A stretch of 64,000 nucleotides of DNA from Bacillota bacterium (GCA_023621995.1 JAMOAB010000029.1:62001-126000), one strand, 5' to 3'; positions 55,608 to 64,000 are shown, counted from the stretch's first letter. Translations and numbers: made by a program. Notes: generated from the letters alone by a model not told the origin.

Positions 55608-57128
55608 TTACTTTTTGTCCATTCCCAATAAATCTAGATGCTTACCTATGTGTCCTATTAAGAGCTCAACATAGTCTTCTTCATACATATTCCATACATC
55701 ATATAGTCTATCCCTAAATCGATATTGACCATCTTCATTCTTTGCTTGTAGTATGAGTCCATAGGTTATGTGTATGACTTGTCGACTATCAGGATTGTCA
55801 AATAAACTGGGCAGTTCTTCGTCAGTTAGCGTATCTATATCAGGAATATTAGAAGGTTCTGCACTTATATGGTAGTATGCCTTAGCTTCATCCAAGTGTT
55901 GTAGAGAAAACTCATGTATCTCCCTGTATAGCGACGGTGCCTTCTTAGCTACAAGTTTCATGGCTTCTAGCCAGTTTGTACCTGCTGTCTTTAGATGATA
56001 GCGACCTTTGGTAACTTTACCTACTATAGGGAATATACTGAACTTATCGCTACCTGAATGGACACTTATTTTATAGTCGAAGTGTTTTGATATGGCAAAG
56101 TGGGCAATAAATTCTTCTTCAAATTTTTTAGTGTCTCCTATATAGTCAATGCCTTTTTGGAATTCGCCACAAAAACGAGGAGCTAGGCTTGTAATTTCTA
56201 CTCCGCCATCTATTAACTCCCTTGCAACAAAATAATGGGCTTCAGGAGATGTGGGAGTTAATGTTTCATCTATGGACATTTCAAAGTCGATTGGTCTATC
56301 TAAGGGCTTTATATGGGTATTATATATATCTATTGTAAAATGAATGGCATCTATATATGTGAGTACTATTCGTTTAAAATTATCATGGTTAAATTCAAGT
56401 CTATATTCAGGGGTTATATCAAATTTTTTATCTAAGTATTTAGATTCTAAATGTGATCGGATATCTTTAGATAGTGCATCATATTTTATTTGGATTGTGT
56501 CTTTATCGGCATTCGAGATATCATTGTCTATGTGTTCTGAGCAATCAAGGGTGATCATCGTATATCCATGATTGAGCGCCATATGCACCTCTTCATGTGT
56601 CTTTAGATGATCACCATCTGCTCCAAATCCTTCCTTGTACCCCTCTTGAAATACAGCCCAAGAGGCGGCATCTAACACTTCTGTATATGTTCTACCAGTT
56701 AAATTAAGCTCTCTTATTGATTGCTGTGCTAGGACAGGAAACGCAGGATAATCTCTTATAAGCCGTATATGCCCGGGAGATGCAATCCCCAGCCTATCAC
56801 CTAGACCTATGGTTATATTATGTCTCTTGTGAGAAGTGGGTGCAGTATATGGGAAAAGTTTTCTTAATGTATTAGCATTTGCTTCATTGAGGGGACAAAT
56901 CTTAACACCATCATTTACTACTTCCTCACCTTCAAACACATCATAGACTGGACTTTTACGTAAGACTACAAGATGTTTTCCGCTCTTGTCGCGGGATAAA
57001 AAAAGTGTAGAACCATCTTTTTCATGAATTGAATTAGGATATATACCTAATTCATCTGCACGTTTCTTTAAGTAATCTGCACTTAGGTATACGTCAAATA
57101 ATTCACCATATATTTTTTTAATATCCAT
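55608..57128 (-). CDS. uxaE: Tagaturonate epimerase
   Basis: UxaE, first described in Thermotoga, epimerises D-tagaturonate to D-fructuronate so that galacturonate joins the glucuronate branch. The 506-residue protein shows the characteristic GLGDRLGIASPGHIRLIRDYPAFPVLAQQSIREL block, GFGADGDHLKT, and ending segments of the family. It has an operator-controlled promoter just upstream on its strand and is convergent with the gnd-to-epimerase operon. Its presence indicates growth on galacturonate. Confidence 0.9.
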   Translation of the reverse strand: MDIKKIYGELFDVYLSADYLKKRADELGIYPNSIHEKDGSTLFLSRDKSGKHLVVLRKSPVYDVFEGEEVVNDGVKICPLNEANANTLRKLFPYTAPTSHKRHNITIGLGDRLGIASPGHIRLIRDYPAFPVLAQQSIRELNLTGRTYTEVLDAASWAVFQEGYKEGFGADGDHLKTHEEVHMALNHGYTMITLDCSEHIDNDISNADKDTIQIKYDALSKDIRSHLESKYLDKKFDITPEYRLEFNHDNFKRIVLTYIDAIHFTIDIYNTHIKPLDRPIDFEMSIDETLTPTSPEAHYFVARELIDGGVEITSLAPRFCGEFQKGIDYIGDTKKFEEEFIAHFAISKHFDYKISVHSGSDKFSIFPIVGKVTKGRYHLKTAGTNWLEAMKLVAKKAPSLYREIHEFSLQHLDEAKAYYHISAEPSNIPDIDTLTDEELPSLFDNPDSRQVIHITYGLILQAKNEDGQYRFRDRLYDVWNMYEEDYVELLIGHIGKHLDLLGMDKK

Positions 57129-57150
57129 TGAGAGAACCCCCCTTTAAGAA

Positions 57151-57166
57151 ATGTAAGCGCTTACAT
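57151..57166. promoter_or_regulatory. LacI-family operator upstream of uxaE
   Basis: ATGTAAGCGCTTACAT is a perfect 16-base palindrome with the same core as the gnd and lacI sites. It lies three bases downstream of the uxaE -10 box. Confidence 0.85.
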
Positions 57167-57169
57167 ATA

Positions 57170-57198
57170 AGTATAGTACTTTCATTTAATAAAATCAA
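57170..57198 (-). promoter_or_regulatory. Promoter of uxaE
   Basis: On the minus strand TTGATT (57198-57193) and TATACT (57175-57170) are 17 bases apart. Confidence 0.7.
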
Positions 57199-57360
57199 GG
57201 TATATGCCTAAATGTCAAATAATAAGTGGGGAAAGATGGTTATATGGCTAATTTTAAGCTTTTGGCAAGTATTTTATTATAGGTGGGGATAAATTACTTA
57301 TTAATTATATTTGTAATCTATATATTATTATCAATCATAGAGAACAGTATAAACTCAATA

Positions 57361-57405
57361 TAGAGATATTCAAAGTTGTTTAGGTTTCAACTTTGAATAT
57401 CTCTA
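57361..57405. terminator. Stem-loop at the end of the 85-residue small gene
   Basis: TAGAGATATTCAAAGTTG and its exact complement form an 18-base stem with a nine-base loop, overlapping the stop codon of the small minus-strand gene. No clear T-run follows on that strand. Confidence 0.65.
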
Positions 57406-57660
57406 ATTATCAAGCTCACGCTTTAAATTATAGAGTTCATCTTCCAGCTCCATAATTTTTTGTCGGACAACTTTCTTTCTTTTTTCTTCTTCATTTTGCA
57501 TATTTTGTTCTTGCAGATCAAGTACGGCCAATATAAAGGCAAGAAAATCTCCTGTAAGACTGAGAAAAGCAGCAATTACAGCTAACTTAGCTAGATCTAT
57601 ACCATTACATAAATTATTATTATTTCCTTTAGGTGTACCTATTGCCACCACTCCTTTCAT
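57403..57660 (-). CDS. Small membrane/coiled-coil protein of unknown function
   Basis: The 85-residue protein has one hydrophobic helix (about 26-48, LAKLAVIAAFLSLTGDFLAF) and a charged coiled coil (about 50-85, QNMQNEEEKRKKVVRQKIM). A GGAGTGG-type site precedes the start. Similar small proteins occur in Clostridia but I cannot name a family. It lies between uxaE and lacI, possibly by chance. Confidence 0.6.
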   Translation of the reverse strand: MKGVVAIGTPKGNNNNLCNGIDLAKLAVIAAFLSLTGDFLAFILAVLDLQEQNMQNEEEKRKKVVRQKIMELEDELYNLKRELDN

Positions 57661-57939
57661 AGATTAGAATGATGGACGTTACTATAATATACTATTCATA
57701 TAAGTTACCATTGGTTCTATGTTATTCTATTATATTTGCACCATATAGAGAGGGTATATGACAAAATATAATATGAATTAGCCATATAAAAAGTTAGGTA
57801 TGTTTTGTATTGCTACTTAGACCTATTTAGATAAAATATGATGAATGGCAATTAGTACATTACGTATATTGACTAATTGCTTAGGATTTCTTTGTATCAT
57901 TTGTAATAAAACGTGAAATATATATAATATATAATCATG

Positions 57940-57968
57940 TTGAAATTGTACAAAATAAAGGATATAAT
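57940..57968 (+). promoter_or_regulatory. Promoter of the lacI-uxaC-like operon
   Basis: TTGAAA and TATAAT are 17 bases apart. The operator begins immediately after the -10 box. The rest of the gap 57661-57939 shows no gene. Confidence 0.8.
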
Positions 57969-57992
57969 AATAATGTAAGCGCTTACATTATT
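57969..57992. promoter_or_regulatory. LacI-family operator upstream of lacI (autoregulation)
   Basis: A perfect 24-base palindrome with the core TGTAAGCGCTTACA covers the expected start of transcription, which implies autorepression. Confidence 0.85.
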
Positions 57993-58006
57993 GGAGAGGT
58001 GAGCCA

Positions 58007-58996
58007 ATGAACATATATGAAATTGCAAAAAGAGCAGGAGTATCTATAGCAACTGTCTCCCGAGTAATAAACAACAGTCCTAACGTCCGTAAGGAGACTA
58101 GGGAAAAGGTAGAGGCGGCTATAGAGGAGGCTAACTATACAGTTAACGACATTGCAAGGAGTTTAGCAGCTAAGACTACTCATACCATAGGTGTTATGAC
58201 AATAGATGTAAGAGATAGCTATTATGCCAACGCCATATATACAATTGAACAAGAGTTTAGAACATATGGTTATAACGTAATATTATGTAATACTGGTCAA
58301 GAACTGAGAAAGAAAAAGAAATACTTAAAGATCTTACTCGAAAAACAGGTCGATGGAATAATACTCGTAGGTTCTGTATTCAAAGAGCCTATCCATAACA
58401 ATCATATAATAGAAGCCTCTAAGAAGGTCCCCATTATAATGCTAAATAGTCACATAGGGGAAGAAAATATATATTCTATAGTCTGTGACGATTCATATGC
58501 AACTTATAATATAGTAAAATATCTCTTTGAAAAAGGACATGAACATATAAGATATGTATATGATGTAGATAGCTTTAGTGGGTTAGCTAAATTGTCAGGT
58601 TTTGAAAGAGGCATGAGAGAGTTCCATCTTCCTGTAGATGAAAATACAATAGTTCAGGTATCACCAGGAATCGAAGGTGGTATGGAGGTAATAGACAGAT
58701 TAGAAAAAGAAAGTTGTAAATATACAGCCTTAGTTACAAGTGAAGATTTAATTGCAGCAGGGGTTATAAAGCGCTTACGAGATATAAAAAAAAGAGTACC
58801 ACAAGATGTAGCAGTGTTTGGATTTAACAATTCTATAATATCCCTATGTACCTATCCTGAACTCTCTAGTGTAGACAATAAAGTAGAAAATATGGCACAG
58901 GAAGCAGTTAAGATTTTATATGATGTACTTAATGAAAAAGAGGTAGATAAGAAAAAGGTGGTGATTCCAGAGCTTATATTCAGAAATAGCTGTTAG
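58007..58996 (+). CDS. LacI family transcriptional regulator
   Basis: The 329-residue repressor has the N-terminal LacI helix-turn-helix (NIYEIAKRAGVSIATVSRVINN), the hinge NDIARSLAAKTTHTIG and a periplasmic-binding-like sensor domain (about 60-325). It has an AGGTG site 11 bases before the ATG. Its own promoter and those of gnd and uxaE share one palindrome of the sort such proteins bind. It is co-transcribed with the UxaC-family gene. The effector is probably a hexuronate intermediate. Confidence 0.93.
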   Translation: MNIYEIAKRAGVSIATVSRVINNSPNVRKETREKVEAAIEEANYTVNDIARSLAAKTTHTIGVMTIDVRDSYYANAIYTIEQEFRTYGYNVILCNTGQELRKKKKYLKILLEKQVDGIILVGSVFKEPIHNNHIIEASKKVPIIMLNSHIGEENIYSIVCDDSYATYNIVKYLFEKGHEHIRYVYDVDSFSGLAKLSGFERGMREFHLPVDENTIVQVSPGIEGGMEVIDRLEKESCKYTALVTSEDLIAAGVIKRLRDIKKRVPQDVAVFGFNNSIISLCTYPELSSVDNKVENMAQEAVKILYDVLNEKEVDKKKVVIPELIFRNSC

Positions 58997-59029
58997 CCAT
59001 AGGATTAAGTGAGGGGAGGCAAATGATAT

Positions 59030-60277
59030 ATGATTAAGTCTGACGTGATGTTAAGAAAAACGGTGGAGAAAGTAGTAGACGAAGTCAAGGTTACAGATGT
59101 GCATACCCATCTCTATGCTCCGTGTTTCGGAGATCTTCTTCTTTGGGGTGTGGATGAGCTAGTAACCTATCATTATCTGATTGCGGAGGCATTTAGATGG
59201 TTAGATATCCCCTATGAAGAGTTTTGGGAATTGGATAAAGAGGCTCAATCTGATCTTATATGGCAAAAATTATTTACAGAGAATAGTCCATATAGTGAAG
59301 CATGCCGAGGTGTGCTGACTGTTCTTAACAGATTGGGGCTAGATATCAAGAAGGATGGCCTTCCAGAGTACAGGGATTTTTTCAAGAATAGGACAATCCA
59401 TGAATATATAGATATTGTATTTGATATGGCTGGAGTCAAAGAAGTTGTGATGACAAATGACCCATTTGACGATGTAGAAAGGGAAGTATGGCTCAAAAGT
59501 TATGAAAAAGATGAAAGATTTAAAGCGGCTCTTCGTATAGATCCTCTGTTAAATGGAGGAATAGATATCCTACATCAATTAAGGAGCTGGGGCTATGATG
59601 TGGAGGATCAATTGAATGAAAAGACATACTCAGGGGTACGAAGATTTTTAAGCGAATGGGTAGAGAGAATGGATGCTGTATATATGGCAGTGTCACTTCC
59701 GCCTACATTTGATTTTCCAGAGGATTCTATGAGGGCAAAACTCATAGAAAATTGTGTGCTCCCAGTATGCAGGGAGTATAACATTCCATTTGCAATGATG
59801 ATAGGTGTAAAAAAGCTAACAAATCCTGATCTTAAGCTGGCAGGCGATTCTGTAGGTAAATCTAATATAGATGCAGTAGAATATCTATGTGCTAATTTTC
59901 CTCACAATAAATTTATGGTAACTATGCTTGCAAAGGAAAATCAACATGAACTATGTGTTGCTGCCCGTAAGTTTAGAAATCTTCTAGTATTTGGATGCTG
60001 GTGGTTTTTAAATAATCCTAGTCTTATAGACGAAATTACGCGGATGAGGTTTGAGTTACTAGGTGTAAGTGTAGTACCTCAGCATTCAGACGCTCGAGTG
60101 TTAGATCAGCTAATATATAAATGGGATCATTCAAGGAAGATAATAGCCCATGTCCTATATGATAAATACAAGGATCTTATGGATACAGGTTGGCCCATTA
60201 CTGAAGAGGATATAGTAAGGGATGTGGAAAAATTAATGGGTGCCAACTTCTGGGAGTTTATAGAAAAAGAGCTTTAA
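59030..60277 (+). CDS. Glucuronate/galacturonate isomerase family (UxaC-like) protein
   Basis: UxaC interconverts galacturonate and tagaturonate, or glucuronate and fructuronate. The 415-residue protein has the N-terminal metal motif TDVHTHLYAP (His25, His27), a TNDPFD segment near 143, and a C-terminal Asp region that fit the UxaC amidohydrolase family, but it is shorter than E. coli UxaC (about 470) and diverges in the middle. It starts 33 bases after lacI. If it is not the isomerase, it could be a relative acting on a similar substrate. Confidence 0.75.
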   Translation: MIKSDVMLRKTVEKVVDEVKVTDVHTHLYAPCFGDLLLWGVDELVTYHYLIAEAFRWLDIPYEEFWELDKEAQSDLIWQKLFTENSPYSEACRGVLTVLNRLGLDIKKDGLPEYRDFFKNRTIHEYIDIVFDMAGVKEVVMTNDPFDDVEREVWLKSYEKDERFKAALRIDPLLNGGIDILHQLRSWGYDVEDQLNEKTYSGVRRFLSEWVERMDAVYMAVSLPPTFDFPEDSMRAKLIENCVLPVCREYNIPFAMMIGVKKLTNPDLKLAGDSVGKSNIDAVEYLCANFPHNKFMVTMLAKENQHELCVAARKFRNLLVFGCWWFLNNPSLIDEITRMRFELLGVSVVPQHSDARVLDQLIYKWDHSRKIIAHVLYDKYKDLMDTGWPITEEDIVRDVEKLMGANFWEFIEKEL

Positions 60278-60324
60278 ACAAATAAGGTACTGGATAATTT
60301 ATGTATCCAGTACCTTATTTGTTT
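60276..60324 (+). terminator. Terminator after the UxaC-like gene
   Basis: Two exact 21-base arms (AAACAAATAAGGTACTGGATA and its complement) flank a seven-base loop; TTTGT precedes the end. Confidence 0.8.
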
Positions 60325-60427
60325 GTAATAACTTAAGTCTTTTTTTACTTTTTGGAGATAATTCTACATAATATGGGTACCTATATTATAAGTATCAATA
60401 ACGTGGTTAAAACACCTCTATGGGCTT

Positions 60428-60456
60428 TTGACTAAAAAATCTCATATTGATACAAT
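60428..60456 (+). promoter_or_regulatory. Promoter of nrdJ
   Basis: TTGACT and TACAAT are 17 bases apart; the -10 lies within the first NrdR-like box. Confidence 0.7.
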
Positions 60457-60496
60457 ATATTGTATGCGATCACATTTCAAACACAAGATATGCCAA
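60450..60496 (+). promoter_or_regulatory. Putative tandem NrdR boxes
   Basis: ATACAATATATTGTAT (60450-60465) closely resembles the NrdR box ACACWATATATWGTGT. ACACAAGATATGCCAA (60481-60496) is a second copy with an intact left half only. The boxes start 31 bases apart, three helical turns, as is usual for NrdR pairs. NrdR represses ribonucleotide reductase genes. Confidence 0.6.
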
Positions 60497-60540
60497 AAAA
60501 CATAAAAGTTTTTAGAGAGCACACATGAGGAGGAAATCAT

Positions 60541-62925
60541 ATGGAGATGCTAACTGATAATGCCATTAAGGTACTAGAGAGGAGATACCTAGCCAAAAAT
60601 AAATCTGGTGAACTGATTGAGACTCCTGAGGATATGTTTAGAAGGGTAGCAAAGGCAGTAGCTGAAGCAGATAAAATATACGATAGTGATGCAGATATTC
60701 AAAAAGTAGAACAGGAATTTTTTGAACTCATGTCTAATTTAGAGTTCATGCCTAATTCACCTACTCTTATGAATGCTGGACGTCCACTTGGGCAACTATC
60801 TGCCTGTTTTGTATTGCCAGTAGAGGACTCTATGGAAGGAATATTTGATGCTGTTAAAAATGCTGCCCTCATACATAAAAGTGGTGGTGGAACAGGATTT
60901 AGTTTTTCACGGCTCCGGGCAAAGGGATCTACTGTAAGATCTACAGGAGGAGTAGCAAGTGGTCCGGTAAGCTTTATGAAGGTGTTTAATGCAGCGACCG
61001 AAGCAGTTAAGCAAGGTGGCACACGGCGAGGTGCCAATATGGGCATACTTAGGGTAGATCATCCCGACATATTGGAATTTATAAGCTGTAAGAAACACAA
61101 TGATGAGATAACCAATTTCAATATAAGCGTGGGAATTACTGAAGATTTTATGAAGGCCGTAGAGACGAGTTCCGACTATGACCTAATAGATCCACGTACT
61201 GGAGAACGTTGTGGACATCTTAATGCAAAAGAGGTATTTGATCTAATTGTAGAAAATGCTTGGAACAATGGTGAGCCTGGCATAATATTTTTGGATAGGA
61301 TAAATGCTGACAATGTACTGTCAAAGATAGGTGAAATAGAGAGTACCAACCCGTGTGGTGAGCAACCACTCCTTCCCTTTGAGAGCTGTAACTTAGGATC
61401 TATAAACCTGTCGAGAATGGTCAAGCTAGGCGGAAATGGTAAATATATCATAGACTATGATAAGCTTACACGGGTTGTAGACTCGTCAGTCCACTTTCTC
61501 GACAATGTAATAGATATAAACAATTATCCATTACCTGAAATCGAGGAGATGACAAAAGGTAGTAGGAAGATAGGTCTAGGTGTCATGGGTTTTGCAGATA
61601 TGCTGTTTAAACTTGGTATACCTTATAATAGCGATGAGGCCATACAAATAGCAGAGGATGTTATGAAATTTATTCAAGAGCGTTCTAAACAGGCCTCTAT
61701 GGCACTGGCAGAGAAGCGGGGAGTATTTCCCTACTATGACAAGAGCATATGGAAAGAGCGAGGCATGAAACTTAGAAATGCTACTACGACTACCATTGCA
61801 CCTACAGGTACTATAAGTATAATATGTGGTACCAGCAGTGGGGTAGAGCCTTTGTTTGCAATTTCTTTCATAAGGACTGTAATGGATGATGATGAACTGG
61901 TAGAGGTTCATCCATATTTTAAGCAGATAGCTATTGAGCGAGGATTTTATTCAGAAAAACTTATGCGAGATATAGCTCTTCACGGTTCAATCCAAGGGAT
62001 GGCCTCTATTCCATCAGATATACGAAGGTGCTTTGTATGTGCCCACGATGTATCACCTGAATACCACATAAAGATGCAGGCTGCATTTCAAAGATATACA
62101 GATAATGCCGTTTCAAAGACTGTAAATTTTCCAAGCAGTGCCACAAGGGATGATGTGAGGGAGGTATATTGGCTGGCATATGAGCTGGGATGTAAGGGTG
62201 TTACAATATATAGGGATGGAAGTAGAGAAGGCCAGGTGCTATCGGTAAAAGCTAAGGATAAGAAGACATTAGGAAATGAGATAGAACAGCGCATGACAGA
62301 GGGAATAGAAGGAGATAGAAGAGGTAAGATTGTTCCACGGGAGCGGCCGGATGTTACAATGGGTATAACAGAGAAGGTAAAAATAGGTTGTGGTAACCTA
62401 TATATAACCGTCAACTATGATGATCAGGGAATATGCGAGGTATTTACAAATTTAGGTAGGGCTGGTGGCTGTCCATCCCAGTCAGAGGCAACAAGCCGGC
62501 TTATATCTTTGGCCCTTCGCTCAGGCATTGAGGTAGAGACCATAATAGAGCAATTAAAAGGTATAAGGTGTCATTCAACACTTAGACAAAAGGGACTTAA
62601 AGTGTTATCCTGTCCCGATGCAATAGGTAGGGTTTTGGAGAAGGTTGCTATGTTGAAGCTTGATGAGGGACTAGACAATGCCAATGATATAGATATAGGG
62701 AATCATAGTATGGTAGACAGGCATTCGTGCCTTGGTAATTGTTCTCTATGCTCCCTAAAGGATGTATGTCAAAATCCCCAGAAGGAGAATGGAGGCATAT
62801 ATCTAGGAGTGAGTGCAGATAGGGAATCTAAATTAAATGGTATATGTCCAGAGTGTGGATCTATAATGGAGCACGAGGGCGGATGTGTTGTGTGTAGGGC
62901 ATGTGGCTATTCAAAGTGTAATTAA
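60541..62925 (+). CDS. nrdJ: Adenosylcobalamin-dependent (class II) ribonucleotide reductase
   Basis: NrdJ reduces ribonucleotides using coenzyme B12 radical chemistry and needs no oxygen. The 794-residue protein shows SACFVLPVEDS, GGGTGFSFSRLR, the catalytic NPCGEQPLLPFESCNLGSINLSR block, and TGTISIICGTSSGVEP. A TSCPD domain (about 605-690, GCPSQSEATSRL) and a C-terminal Cys tail (CPECG, CVVCRACGYSKC) that can recycle the active-site disulfide follow. Length is normal. The ATG has an AGGAGG site. No nrdR lies in the window. Confidence 0.96.
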   Translation: MEMLTDNAIKVLERRYLAKNKSGELIETPEDMFRRVAKAVAEADKIYDSDADIQKVEQEFFELMSNLEFMPNSPTLMNAGRPLGQLSACFVLPVEDSMEGIFDAVKNAALIHKSGGGTGFSFSRLRAKGSTVRSTGGVASGPVSFMKVFNAATEAVKQGGTRRGANMGILRVDHPDILEFISCKKHNDEITNFNISVGITEDFMKAVETSSDYDLIDPRTGERCGHLNAKEVFDLIVENAWNNGEPGIIFLDRINADNVLSKIGEIESTNPCGEQPLLPFESCNLGSINLSRMVKLGGNGKYIIDYDKLTRVVDSSVHFLDNVIDINNYPLPEIEEMTKGSRKIGLGVMGFADMLFKLGIPYNSDEAIQIAEDVMKFIQERSKQASMALAEKRGVFPYYDKSIWKERGMKLRNATTTTIAPTGTISIICGTSSGVEPLFAISFIRTVMDDDELVEVHPYFKQIAIERGFYSEKLMRDIALHGSIQGMASIPSDIRRCFVCAHDVSPEYHIKMQAAFQRYTDNAVSKTVNFPSSATRDDVREVYWLAYELGCKGVTIYRDGSREGQVLSVKAKDKKTLGNEIEQRMTEGIEGDRRGKIVPRERPDVTMGITEKVKIGCGNLYITVNYDDQGICEVFTNLGRAGGCPSQSEATSRLISLALRSGIEVETIIEQLKGIRCHSTLRQKGLKVLSCPDAIGRVLEKVAMLKLDEGLDNANDIDIGNHSMVDRHSCLGNCSLCSLKDVCQNPQKENGGIYLGVSADRESKLNGICPECGSIMEHEGGCVVCRACGYSKCN

Positions 62926-62968
62926 AAATATAGGTATTGCCCAAGTTGGGCAATACCTATATTTTTAA
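62922..62968. terminator. 47-bp palindromic bidirectional terminator
   Basis: Two exact 23-base arms flank a single G at 62945. It overlaps the stop codons of nrdJ and of the convergent cardiolipin synthase gene and has A5/T5 edges. Confidence 0.85.
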
Positions 62969-64000
62969 AGTATTGGTGATAGCAGCCTAGATATAGATTC
63001 TTTAAATTTTATCCAACCAGATCTTTGGGCATATAGTTCGGAGGTTATGAGTGTACTGCAATCGAGGTCACGTATAAAGCTTTGTTCAAACTCCTTTGCA
63101 ACGTTTTCGTCATATATGAATGCATTTAGCTCAAAACTCAATTTAAAACTCCTTATATCCATATTTGCACTACCAACTGATACTATCTCTCCATCTACCA
63201 TCAGCAGTTTGCTATGTAAAAAACCATTGTCATATGTATATATCTTAACCCCTGCTTCTATAAGCTCCCCAGCGTAGGATGTAGAGGCCCAATATACAAA
63301 GGGATGATCAGGTTTACAGGGTATTATTATTTTCACATCTACTCCCCCTAGGGCAGCTATCTTTAAAGCTTCTAATATACTGTCGTCAGGAATGAGGTAG
63401 GGGGTTTGCAGATATACATTTTTCTTGGCTTTAGTTATCATCTTAAAGTAGCCTTGATGTACTGCAGCCCATGTAGAATCAGGCCCGCTAGATACTACTT
63501 GTACTCCTGTATCTCCTACTATGGGTTTGGGAGGAAAGTAACGTTCATCAAAAGGCAATCTCTCTCCGTAGGCAAAGTGCCAGTCTACCATAAAACGCAT
63601 TTGAAAATAGTCCACCGCTTCCCCTTCTAGCATTGAATGAGTATCCCTCCAAAACCCATGTTTTTCAACCAATCCCATATATTCATCACCTATGTTCAAG
63701 CCGCCGGTGAAGGCCTTCATACCATCTATAATTGCGATCTTTCTGTGATTGCGGTAATTTATGCGAAAGTTTATGTATGGGAGTATTGGAGGGTAGAATT
63801 CAGCTACCTGTACTCCTGCTTTCTTTAGTTCAGCAAAATATTTTCGTGAAACTCTTATACATCCCATACCATCGTATAGGAGTCGTACTTCAACACCTTC
63901 TTTAGCTTTTTTTATTAGTAACTTTTGTAGTGATCTACCAAGATGGTCGTCTCGTATTATGTAATATTCGAGATGGACATGATCCTTTGCTTCTCTAATA
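62965..64000 (-). CDS. cls: Cardiolipin synthase, 5' end beyond the window
   Basis: At least 345 residues are visible. The frame is open from the window edge (IREAKDHVHLEYYIIRDDHLG) through RLLYDGMG, the first HKD motif NHRKIAIIDG, and the second, HSKLLMVDG with GSANMDIRSF. These phospholipase-D-type motifs form the active site that joins two phosphatidylglycerol molecules. The N-terminal membrane helices must lie past 64000. The apparent ATG at 63867 is internal. Confidence 0.92.
   Translation of the reverse strand, partial: IREAKDHVHLEYYIIRDDHLGRSLQKLLIKKAKEGVEVRLLYDGMGCIRVSRKYFAELKKAGVQVAEFYPPILPYINFRINYRNHRKIAIIDGMKAFTGGLNIGDEYMGLVEKHGFWRDTHSMLEGEAVDYFQMRFMVDWHFAYGERLPFDERYFPPKPIVGDTGVQVVSSGPDSTWAAVHQGYFKMITKAKKNVYLQTPYLIPDDSILEALKIAALGGVDVKIIIPCKPDHPFVYWASTSYAGELIEAGVKIYTYDNGFLHSKLLMVDGEIVSVGSANMDIRSFKLSFELNAFIYDENVAKEFEQSFIRDLDCSTLITSELYAQRSGWIKFKESISRLLSPIL

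Noticed and set aside
61576..61911. 111-codon minus-strand frame
   Set aside because: It is a shadow of nrdJ with unnatural composition (many Tyr/Cys).
63867..63867. ATG at 63867 as the start of the cardiolipin synthase
   Set aside because: The frame stays open to the window edge and the upstream residues (HVHLEYYIIRDD) belong to the same enzyme family.
1..64000. CRISPR array, prophage or insertion sequence
   Set aside because: No regularly spaced direct repeats, Cas, phage structural or transposase proteins were seen.

Overview
The window looks like chromosome from an anaerobic, spore-forming member of the Clostridia (Firmicutes) that grows on pectin. Supporting signs are low GC, strong AGGAGG-type ribosome binding sites, frequent TTG/GTG starts, two T-box leaders, a Spo0E-like regulator, ChW repeats on a secreted enzyme, a cobalamin-dependent (class II) ribonucleotide reductase and a ProRS of the short type. 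No species is claimed. There is no phage, insertion sequence, CRISPR array or rRNA; one tRNA (Ala, GGC) is present.

Layout. 0-10 kb: PIN/TRAM membrane protein, ispD-ispF, a DUF1002 secreted protein, a TIM-barrel sugar isomerase, an unusual ABC exporter with a DUF1854 partner, then a cysteine T-box driving cysE-cysS. 10-23 kb: pectin locus with a sugar ABC importer (binding protein plus two permeases, no ATPase), an intracellular GH28 polygalacturonase, two Gfo/Idh/MocA dehydrogenases, a 1415-residue secreted PL9 pectate lyase with ChW repeats, and an AraC regulator. 23-28 kb: a GldA/GldF/GldG-type ABC system plus a DUF4340 protein. 28-35 kb: GpsA-like dehydrogenase, glutamate-kinase-like protein, DUF1292 protein, apbE-NusG_II-Gx transporter, spo0E-like gene, proline T-box with proS, tRNA-Ala. 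35-50 kb: LCP protein, polysaccharide deacetylase, two-component system with lipoprotein and asparaginase, small hydrophobic protein, UgtP-like glycosyltransferase, aroC, cheX-acpS-nnr, mazEF-type module, YitT protein, sugar isomerase and UspA-like protein. 50-60 kb: hexuronate locus. 60-64 kb: nrdJ and a cardiolipin synthase cut by the window end.

The most interesting system is the hexuronate locus. It encodes a UxaC-family isomerase, a tagaturonate epimerase (UxaE), an SDR fructuronate reductase (UxuB/YjmF type), a LarA-superfamily nickel-pincer racemase/epimerase, an aldose epimerase and 6-phosphogluconate dehydrogenase, under a LacI regulator. Three promoters (gnd, uxaE, lacI) each carry the same TGTAAGCGCTTACA palindrome 0-3 bases downstream of the -10 box. 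No mannonate dehydratase, KDG kinase or KDPG aldolase is in the window. I infer a route in which mannonate is epimerised to gluconate by the LarA homologue, phosphorylated by a kinase encoded elsewhere and decarboxylated by Gnd into the pentose phosphate pathway, instead of the usual 2-keto-3-deoxygluconate route. This is a hypothesis from gene content and shared regulation.

A second theme is transcription termination by very long, often loop-free perfect palindromes (for example 58 bp at 9948-10005 and 54 bp at 21643-21696). One of them (34802-34853) incorporates the 3' ACCA of the tRNA gene.
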